From positions 1-14,027 of the forward strand of contig CAJXUJ010000020.1 in NCBI GenBank assembly GCA_913061025.1: a stretch of DNA of 14,027 bases. The letters run 5' to 3'. Numbering within the stretch: the stretch's first letter is position 1; the number at the start of each line of letters is the position of its first letter. The notes under the pieces were generated by a model that saw nothing but the letters and a program-made list of their open reading frames with translations, did no database searches and was not told where the DNA came from. Below are positions 7,463-13,120 of this stretch, in pieces. The position numbers and the translations under genes were made by a program. Source of the stretch: an uncultured Actinomycetes bacterium. Lineage in GTDB: Bacteria > Actinomycetota > Actinomycetes > S36-B12.

Positions 7463-8250
7463 CCGACCGCAAGCCATTGATGGCCGGCAACTGGAAGATG
7501 AACCTAAACCACTTCGAAGCCATTGCGCTTGTTCAGAAGTTGGCGTTCGGGCTCAACGAGCAGGACCTGGAAGCAGTCGAAGTAGCGGTGCTCACCCCAT
7601 TCACGGACATCCGTAGCGTGCAGACGCTTGTGGAAGGTGATCACTACGACATCGCGTACGGGGCACAGGACATCTCCGTTCACGCGTCCGGTGCCTACAC
7701 CGGCGAGATCTCCGGCGCGATGCTGGCGAAACTCGGGTGCACATACGTTGCCGTGGGTCACAGCGAGCGGCGCGAGTATCACGGCGAGGACGACGCTCTG
7801 GTCAACGCCAAGGCCAATGCGGCATTGGCGAACGATCTCGTTCCGATCGTCTGTGTGGGGGAAGGTCTGGATGTTCGTCAGTCGGGCGAACACGTTCCCT
7901 ACGTCCTCGAGCAGGTGAGGGGTTCGCTCGAGGGCCTGTCCGCCGAGCAGGTTGCCGGCCTTGTCATCGCCTATGAACCGGTGTGGGCAATCGGCACGGG
8001 TGAGGTCGCCACGGGTGACGACGCCCAAGAGGTCTGTGCTGCCATCCGCTCCGACATCGCGGATCGACTCGGTGACGGATGTGCCGCTTCCGTACGGATT
8101 CTCTACGGCGGATCGGTGAAGGCATCCAATGTGGCGGGCATCATGTCCCAGCCGGACGTCGACGGCTGCCTCGTCGGTGGCGCAAGCCTTGACGCTGACG
8201 AGTTCATCGGGATAGTCCGCTACCGCCTGCACCCCGAGCCGCTGGCCTAG
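7459..8250 (+). CDS. tpiA: Triose-phosphate isomerase
   Basis: TpiA interconverts dihydroxyacetone phosphate and glyceraldehyde 3-phosphate, feeding the GAPDH encoded two genes upstream. The 263-aa TIM-barrel protein has NWKMN (Asn11, Lys13), the electrophile His101 in VGHSERR, and the catalytic base Glu173 in AYEPVWAIGTG. The phosphate-gripping C-terminal motifs LYGGSVKASN and LVGGASLDADEF are present. The start overlaps the pgk stop by four bases (ATGA, 7459-7462). A strong SD, GGAGGAG at 7447-7453, lies inside the pgk end, so translation is coupled. All key residues are present and nothing is unusual. Confidence 0.98.
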   Translation: MTDRKPLMAGNWKMNLNHFEAIALVQKLAFGLNEQDLEAVEVAVLTPFTDIRSVQTLVEGDHYDIAYGAQDISVHASGAYTGEISGAMLAKLGCTYVAVGHSERREYHGEDDALVNAKANAALANDLVPIVCVGEGLDVRQSGEHVPYVLEQVRGSLEGLSAEQVAGLVIAYEPVWAIGTGEVATGDDAQEVCAAIRSDIADRLGDGCAASVRILYGGSVKASNVAGIMSQPDVDGCLVGGASLDADEFIGIVRYRLHPEPLA

Positions 8251-8274
8251 GGGCCGGAGGTATCGTTCACCCTG

Positions 8275-8517
8275 ATGATCACCGTTCTCACCATCGTCTT
8301 GGCAGTGCTCCTGGTTATCACCAGCGCCCTGCTCGTCGTTCTCATCTTGCTTCACCGCGGCAAGGGTGGAGGCCTGTCCGACTTGTTCGGCGGAGGGGTT
8401 TCGTCGTCCATCGGTGGTTCCTCGGTGGCCGAAAAGAATCTCGATCGACTAACCGTGGGTATCGGTCTGGTGTGGGCGGCGAGCATCGTCGCCGTCGGCC
8501 TCATCATCAGTACGTAA
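8275..8517 (+). CDS. secG: Preprotein translocase subunit SecG
   Basis: SecG is the small accessory subunit of the SecYEG channel in the cytoplasmic membrane. It has 80 aa with two hydrophobic helices, about residues 2-26 and 61-79. They flank a glycine-rich cytoplasmic loop with the family motif HRGKGGGLSDLFGGG (27-41) and SSSIGGSSVAEKNLDR. The ATG start fits homologues. The only SD-like sequence, GGAGG at 8256-8260, is 14 bases away, longer than usual, so expression may be modest or may depend on readthrough from tpiA, which ends 24 bases upstream. Linkage of secG to gap-pgk-tpiA is typical of actinobacteria. A hairpin begins at its stop codon. Confidence 0.93.
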   Translation: MITVLTIVLAVLLVITSALLVVLILLHRGKGGGLSDLFGGGVSSSIGGSSVAEKNLDRLTVGIGLVWAASIVAVGLIIST

Positions 8518-8542
8518 ACAACCGCGTGTACGCGGTGTTGTT
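8517..8542 (+). terminator. Hairpin between secG and the rbpA-family gene
   Basis: CCGCG (8522-8526) pairs with CGCGG (8531-8535) across a TGTA loop. AACAA (8517-8521) extends the stem to TTGTT (8538-8542) past a two-base bulge, giving ten pairs in all. It starts at the secG stop codon. There is no T-run after it, so it could be a U-less terminator or attenuator, an mRNA-stabilising end, or part of the leader of the next gene. Confidence 0.4.
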
Positions 8543-8568
8543 GCCGCGGGATCTACAGGAGGACAGCA

Positions 8569-8901
8569 ATGGCTGGTGGCAGTGCTATTCGGGGGAGCCG
8601 GGTTGGCGCAGGCCCTATGGGCGAGGCCGAACGCGGAGAAGCGGCGCCCCGCATCCACATCTCTTTCTGGTGTGCCAATGAGCACGAGTCACGGCCGAGC
8701 TTCGCCTCCGACGCCGAGATCCCCGAGGAGTGGGACTGCCCCCGCTGCGGTCTTCCGGCCGGCACCGACAAGGAGAACCCCCCTGCTCCGCCCAAGATCG
8801 AGCCCTACAAGACCCACCTCGCCTATGTGAAGGAGCGTCGTTCTGACAAGGACGGCGCGGCGATCTTGCAGGAAGCGCTCGACCGCCTCCACGGCAACTA
8901 G
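8569..8901 (+). CDS. rbpA: RbpA-family RNA polymerase-binding protein (secG-linked type)
   Basis: RbpA is an actinobacterial protein that binds the principal sigma factors and RNA polymerase and stabilises open complexes. The 110-aa product begins MAGGSAIRGSRVGAGPMGEAERGE, the expected N-terminal tail. Its core has a zinc-knuckle pattern, Cys35-x3-His39 and Cys57-x2-Cys60, absent in M. tuberculosis RbpA but present in other members. The linker and sigma-interaction region at about 71-110 reads PYKTHLAYVKERRSDKDG. It keeps the ERRS stretch but lacks the TH-W-D-M-L core of the studied RbpA proteins, and the linker is poor in basic residues. It may therefore be a secG-linked paralogue rather than the functional equivalent of the characterised RbpA; the symbol is given for family only. 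The SD AGGAGG (8557-8562) is strong. The stop overlaps that of the convergent tal. Confidence 0.8.
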   Translation: MAGGSAIRGSRVGAGPMGEAERGEAAPRIHISFWCANEHESRPSFASDAEIPEEWDCPRCGLPAGTDKENPPAPPKIEPYKTHLAYVKERRSDKDGAAILQEALDRLHGN

Positions 8902-10004
8902 TTCGCCTCGAGCGCTCGCGCAACCGTCGAGCGCAGCGACTCCCAGGAGTCAATAAAGGACGCCACGCCCGCCGACTCCAGGTCTGCGCACACGGCATCG
9001 ATGTCCACGCCGATCGATGCGAGGTCGTCCATCACCTGCCTGGCTTCGACGTCTCGCCCGGTAACGGTGTCACCTGCGAATGTTCCACCGTCCGCCACCG
9101 CATGCAGTGTGGCTTCGGGGACGGTGTTGACGCATCCGGGCGCGGCTAGATCAACCACATAGCGGGACGGGTCGTAGTTGGGGTCTTTCACCCCGGTACT
9201 TGCCCACAGGGGTCGCTGAGGGCGAGCACCCTGCGCCGACAACTGACGCCATGCGTCCGAAGCGCTGTGATCGGTGTAAGTGCGCCAGGCAAGTCGAGCG
9301 TTGGCGATGGCGGCCTGTCCGCGGAGCTCCCGGGCTTGCGTGGAATCCATGGAGTCGAGGTGAGCGTCGACTGCTGTATCTACTCGGCTGACGAAGAACG
9401 ACGCCACCGATTCGATCTGCGCCGGATCATGACCAGCATCGATCGCCCGAGCGATTCCTTCCGCATGCGCGGTGAGAACCTCGCGGTAGCGATCGATCGA
9501 GAAGATAAGGGTCACATTGACGCTGATGCCCGCCGCCAGCGTTTCGGTAATGGCTGGGAGACCAGCTTTGGTGGCGGGGATCTTGATCATGGCGTTGGGG
9601 CGGTCGACGATCGACCACAATTCCCGGGCTTGGACGGCCGTCCCCTCGGAGTCGTGGGCGAGCCGGGGATCCACCTCGATGGACACCCGACCGTCAAGCC
9701 CACCGGACGCCTCCCACACCGGGGTGAGTTGATCGCACGCTGCGCGGACATCGTCGGTGGTGATGGCCTGAATCGCCGAGTCGACATCGATCCCGGCAGC
9801 CCGCAGTTCCGCGAGTTGCTCTGCGTAAGAGTCGCCGCCGGAGCTGATCGCTTTCTCGAAGATGGTCGGGTTGGTTGTCACCCCGCGGATGGCCCGGGTG
9901 GACACCAACTCCACAAGACCGCCCTGGAGTCGGGATCGGTTCAGGTCATCGAGCCACAGGCTGACGCCCGAAGCGGTGAGTTCACTGAGGACTGGGGGAG
10001 TCAT
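8898..10004 (-). CDS. tal: Transaldolase
   Basis: Transaldolase moves a three-carbon dihydroxyacetone unit between sugar phosphates in the non-oxidative pentose phosphate pathway. The 368-aa product matches the long actinobacterial Tal. Key blocks are SLWLDDLNR (Asp20), GVTTNPTIF (41-49), VSIEVDPRLA (Glu110) and the Schiff-base Lys141 in MIKIPATKAG. Further blocks are SVNVTLIFS, SFFVSRVD and KDPNYDPSRYV. The length excludes a transaldolase/phosphoglucose isomerase fusion. The ATG shares its first base with the last base of the tkt stop (TGATG), with GGAGGT just upstream inside tkt, so it is translationally coupled to tkt. A longer reading through the tkt 3' end is possible in this frame but has no support. 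Its stop overlaps the stop of the rbpA-family gene. Confidence 0.96.
   Translation of the reverse strand: MTPPVLSELTASGVSLWLDDLNRSRLQGGLVELVSTRAIRGVTTNPTIFEKAISSGGDSYAEQLAELRAAGIDVDSAIQAITTDDVRAACDQLTPVWEASGGLDGRVSIEVDPRLAHDSEGTAVQARELWSIVDRPNAMIKIPATKAGLPAITETLAAGISVNVTLIFSIDRYREVLTAHAEGIARAIDAGHDPAQIESVASFFVSRVDTAVDAHLDSMDSTQARELRGQAAIANARLAWRTYTDHSASDAWRQLSAQGARPQRPLWASTGVKDPNYDPSRYVVDLAAPGCVNTVPEATLHAVADGGTFAGDTVTGRDVEARQVMDDLASIGVDIDAVCADLESAGVASFIDSWESLRSTVARALEAN
8912..8934 (+). terminator. GC-rich hairpin just past the rbpA stop, inside the tal 3' end
   Basis: GCGCTCG (8912-8918) and CGAGCGC (8928-8934) form a perfect seven-base stem with a nine-base loop, 10 bases after the rbpA-family stop. 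No T-run follows on the plus strand. Since the two genes overlap tail to tail, any terminator for the plus-strand operon must lie within tal, and this is the best candidate. The same bases encode the last residues of Tal, so chance is not excluded. Confidence 0.35.
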
Positions 10005-12085
10005 CACACCTCCGAGGAGAGAGCCGAGCGGACGGCGGACACGACGGCATCTGCCGTAATGTCGAATTCGTCGAAGAGACGGCCAGCGTCGGCGCTGGCC
10101 CCGAAGTGGTCGAGACCAATCACCCGGCCGCCATCGCCCACGTACCGATGCCAGCCGATGGTGGATCCGGCTTCGACGGCAACTCGGGCGGAGATGTCGG
10201 GCCGCAGCACGCTGTCGCGGTACGCAGCATCTTGCGCGTCGAACCACTCCAGGCAGGGGAGGCTCACCACGTTGACATCGATGCCCAGGTCGGCGAGACG
10301 GTCGGCCGCGTCGAGGGCGACCGATACTTCCGAACCGGTAGCCATGATGATCGCCTGGGGGTCATCAGCGCGGCGGATCACGTAGCCACCACGACGCACA
10401 CCCTCGCGAACCTCCGACTCGGGTACGTCCAGTACGGGCAGCCCTTGGCGGCTCAGGATCAGGCCCACGGGGCCTCGTTGCTCAAGAACGGCAAGCCAGG
10501 CCGCTGCCGTTTCCCGTGCGTCCGCGGGACGGCACACGGCGAACCCCGGGATGGCGCGCAGTGACCACAGGTGCTCGATGGGCTGATGGGTGGGACCGTC
10601 TTCTCCGAGGCCGATCGAGTCGTGGGTCCATACGAACGTGCTCGGTAGGTTCATCAGCGCGGAGAGGCGAACGGCGCCGCGCATGTAGTCGCTGAAGACG
10701 AGGAATGTGCCGCCGAACGGGCGGGTGAGGCCGTCTAGCGCGATGCCATTGACGATGGCGCCCATCGCATGCTCACGGATTCCGAAGTGGATCACCCGAC
10801 CGGACGGCGAGGAAGTCTCGGTCTCCTCCGGCAGGAAACTCTTCGCGCCCGCGATCGTCGTGTTGTTCGACTCCGCGAGATCGGCCGAACCGCCCCAGAG
10901 TTCGGGCAGGACGCGTGCGATCGCGCTGATGGTGTCTCCCGATGCTTTGCGGGTGGCTACGGATGCCCCGGGATTGAACGTTGGCAACGCCTCTTCCAAG
11001 CCCTCAGGTAGATGACGCGCAATGAGTCGATCCAGCAGCGAGGACTCCGAGGGATGGGTCGCGCGCCAGGAATCGAATCGGGTGTTCCACGCTTCACGGT
11101 GTTGACGTCCGCGCTCGGCTCGGGCCGAACGGATCCGGGCCAGCAGTTCGTCGTCGAACGCGAAGTCAACCTCCGGGTCGAGCCCAAGCTCGATCTTTGT
11201 CGCCGCCACCTCATCTGCGCCGAGTGCGGATCCGTGCGACTTCGCCGTTCCGCGGGCGTTGGGCGCGGGCCAGGCGATGGTTGTTCGCAGACGGATGAAC
11301 GACGGCGCGGTGGTCGCAGCGAGGGAAGCTCGAAGCGCCGCGTCTAGACCAGCGACGTCGACGTCGCCGTTCTCCAGCATGTCGACTTCGTGTACGTCCC
11401 AGCCGTAGGCGCGGTATCGCGCTACAACGTCTTCATCGAAAGCGATAGCGGTGTCACCCTCGATAGAGATGCGGTTGTCATCCCAGATCACGCAGAGGTT
11501 CCCGAGTTGCTGCCGGCCGGCCAAGGAGCTTGCCTCGGCCGATACGCCTTCCTCGAGGTCCCCGTCGGACGCGATGACCCACACCCGGTAATCAAAGGGG
11601 CTCTCACCCGCGCCCGGATCCAGCAGACCGTGCTCAAATCGGGAGGCCATCGCCATGCCCACGGCGGTGGCGACTCCTTGACCCAGGGGACCGGTCGTGG
11701 TCTCGACGCCGGGAGTGTGTCCGTACTCCGGGTGTCCGGGAGTTGCCGAACCCCAGGTCCGGAACGCCTGCAAATCCGCCATCTCCAGGCCGATGCCCGA
11801 GAGGAACAGTTGGCTGTAGAGGGTCAGGCTCGAGTGCCCGGCGCTCATCACGAAGCGGTCGCGTCCTAACCAGGACGGGTCAGTCGGGTCATGTCGCACG
11901 TAGTCTCGAAACAGCAGGTACGAGGCCGGAGCCAGGGACATCGCCGTGCCCGGGTGGCCGTTGCCGGCGGCCTGCACCGAATCCATCGCCAGGGCCCGCA
12001 GGTAGGTGACCGCCTGGCGGTCATCCGCCTCCCATGTGAAGGGCGACGTGCGGGCGTCCGAGTTCGGTGTGTTCATTTCGGGCAT
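10004..12085 (-). CDS. tkt: Transketolase
   Basis: Transketolase is the thiamine-diphosphate enzyme that transfers two-carbon ketol units in the pentose phosphate pathway. The protein has 693 aa, the normal length. Substrate and cofactor residues are in GNGHPGTAMS (His44), SAGHSS (His84) and TPGHPEYGHTPGVETTTGPL (115-134). The metal/ThDP motif is SDGDLEEG (173-180) with Asn204 in WDDNRISIEGDT. Also present are KSHGSALG (His284), the activating Glu438 in GIREHAMGA, and WTHDSIGLGEDGPTHQPIEH (His488, His500). The ATG at 12085 has AAGG at 12096-12093 spaced 7 bases; a second ATG at 12076 has no comparable SD. It forms a coupled two-gene unit with tal and is divergent from ctaB. A hairpin lies directly upstream of its SD. 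Confidence 0.97.
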   Translation of the reverse strand: MPEMNTPNSDARTSPFTWEADDRQAVTYLRALAMDSVQAAGNGHPGTAMSLAPASYLLFRDYVRHDPTDPSWLGRDRFVMSAGHSSLTLYSQLFLSGIGLEMADLQAFRTWGSATPGHPEYGHTPGVETTTGPLGQGVATAVGMAMASRFEHGLLDPGAGESPFDYRVWVIASDGDLEEGVSAEASSLAGRQQLGNLCVIWDDNRISIEGDTAIAFDEDVVARYRAYGWDVHEVDMLENGDVDVAGLDAALRASLAATTAPSFIRLRTTIAWPAPNARGTAKSHGSALGADEVAATKIELGLDPEVDFAFDDELLARIRSARAERGRQHREAWNTRFDSWRATHPSESSLLDRLIARHLPEGLEEALPTFNPGASVATRKASGDTISAIARVLPELWGGSADLAESNNTTIAGAKSFLPEETETSSPSGRVIHFGIREHAMGAIVNGIALDGLTRPFGGTFLVFSDYMRGAVRLSALMNLPSTFVWTHDSIGLGEDGPTHQPIEHLWSLRAIPGFAVCRPADARETAAAWLAVLEQRGPVGLILSRQGLPVLDVPESEVREGVRRGGYVIRRADDPQAIIMATGSEVSVALDAADRLADLGIDVNVVSLPCLEWFDAQDAAYRDSVLRPDISARVAVEAGSTIGWHRYVGDGGRVIGLDHFGASADAGRLFDEFDITADAVVSAVRSALSSEV

Positions 12086-12099
12086 GTGGCAACCTTAGG

Positions 12100-12122
12100 G
12101 GCAGCACTTGTGGGAGTGTGCC
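12100..12122. promoter_or_regulatory. Inverted repeat in the tkt/ctaB divergent region
   Basis: GGCA (12100-12103) plus CACT (12105-12108), with one bulged G between them, pair with AGTGTGCC (12115-12122) across a six-base loop. This gives eight Watson-Crick pairs, plus two possible G-T pairs outside. In the tkt transcript it would sit next to the SD; on the other side it adjoins a possible ctaB -35. It could be an operator or a leader hairpin. The regulator is unknown. Confidence 0.4.
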
Positions 12123-12152
12123 TTGTACGCTCTGAGCAGCTGTTCGTTTTAT
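12123..12152 (+). promoter_or_regulatory. Possible ctaB promoter
   Basis: TTGTAC (12123-12128) and TTTTAT (12147-12152) are separated by 18 bases and would place transcription start about 10-20 bases before the ctaB GTG. Each hexamer matches the sigma-70 consensus at about four positions, so this is tentative. A near-palindrome, GAGCAGCTGTTC (12134-12145, five of six pairs), lies in the spacer. I could not find a convincing minus-strand promoter for tkt in the same 90 bases. Confidence 0.3.
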
Positions 12153-12175
12153 TCCTTCGAGATCGGGAGACGCGC

Positions 12176-13120
12176 GTGACAACCACGGCCGCCGTCACCG
12201 TCTCCGTGGGGGAGCGCATCCGGGCCCATGTGGCCCTCACCAAGCCGCGGATCATCGAACTGTTGTTGGTCACCGCGATACCCACGATGTTCCTCGCTGC
12301 GGGTGGTTTACCGACGTGGCAGGCAACCGTCGCGGTGCTGACGGGCGGTGCGCTTGCCGCCGGCGCAGCGAACACCTTCAACAGCATTTATGACCGCGAC
12401 ATCGATGCAGTCATGCACCGCACCACGAGTCGCCCGGCCGTCACCGGTCACGTTTCCGTCCGCGCCGGATTCATCCAGGGCCTGATCCTCACGGCGCTGA
12501 GCGTCACGGTGCTATCGGTGATGGCAAATGCTCTGTCCGCGCTTCTGGCCCTGGTGGCCATCGTCGGCTATGCCGTCGGCTACACGATGCTGTTGAAGCG
12601 ACGCACCGACCAGAACATCGTCTGGGGCGGTGCCGCCGGATGCATGCCGGTGTTGATTGCCTGGAGTGCCGTCACCGGATCGCTCACCTGGACCCCGGTG
12701 GTGTTGTTCCTACTGATCTTCTTCTGGACGCCTCCGCACTACTGGCCCTTGGCAATCAAGTACCGCGAGGACTACCGCGCCGCCAGCATCCCGATGCTGC
12801 CGGCCGTTCGAACGGCCTCGAGTGTGTCCCGACACATCCTTGGCTACTCGTGGGTCATGGTCCTGACCTCGCTCGCGCTGATCGTCGTAGCGCCGATGGG
12901 CTGGGTGTACTCGATCGGTGCGGCAGTTCTCGGTATCGCATTCCTCGCGCAGGCCTACCGCCTCAACGCTCGGATCAAGGCCGATCGCGGTGATGCGGAA
13001 CTGACGGACGACGATTACTCCGCGGCGAGTCTGAAACTCGCCATGCAGTTGTTCCACGGATCCATCACGTACCTGGCAGTGATCTTCCTCTTGGTGGGTC
13101 TTGACCCGTTCGTCGGTTAA
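12176..13120 (+). CDS. ctaB: Heme O synthase (protoheme IX farnesyltransferase)
   Basis: CtaB transfers a farnesyl group to heme B, making heme O in the cytoplasmic membrane; CtaA, encoded next door, converts it to heme A for cytochrome oxidase. The product has 314 aa and is rich in hydrophobic helices (about seven to nine predicted by eye). It is a UbiA-superfamily prenyltransferase. The first metal-diphosphate motif is N69-x3-D73-x3-D77 (NTFNSIYDRDID), followed by MHRTTSRP (80-87). The second conserved region is KRRTDQNIVWGGAAGCMP (141-158), then FFWTPPHYWPLAIKYREDY (182-200). The start is GTG with GGGAG at 12165-12169 spaced 6 bases. The frame is open further upstream, antisense to tkt, but without family similarity. 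Divergent from tkt; its stop overlaps the ctaA stop. Confidence 0.96.
   Translation: MTTTAAVTVSVGERIRAHVALTKPRIIELLLVTAIPTMFLAAGGLPTWQATVAVLTGGALAAGAANTFNSIYDRDIDAVMHRTTSRPAVTGHVSVRAGFIQGLILTALSVTVLSVMANALSALLALVAIVGYAVGYTMLLKRRTDQNIVWGGAAGCMPVLIAWSAVTGSLTWTPVVLFLLIFFWTPPHYWPLAIKYREDYRAASIPMLPAVRTASSVSRHILGYSWVMVLTSLALIVVAPMGWVYSIGAAVLGIAFLAQAYRLNARIKADRGDAELTDDDYSAASLKLAMQLFHGSITYLAVIFLLVGLDPFVG

Noticed and set aside
10005..10247. Upstream extension of the tal frame
   Set aside because: It overlaps the tkt 3' coding region and reads as Arg-rich nonsense. The ATG at 10004 has an SD and gives the standard Tal N-terminus.
9267..10385. Long open frame on the plus strand across tal and the tkt end (about 370 codons)
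   Set aside because: It is antisense to two clear enzymes, has no SD or domain signature, and its composition follows the opposite coding strand.
11891..12175. Upstream extension of the ctaB frame
   Set aside because: It lies opposite the tkt N-terminal coding region with no CtaB similarity. The GTG at 12176 has a well-spaced SD.
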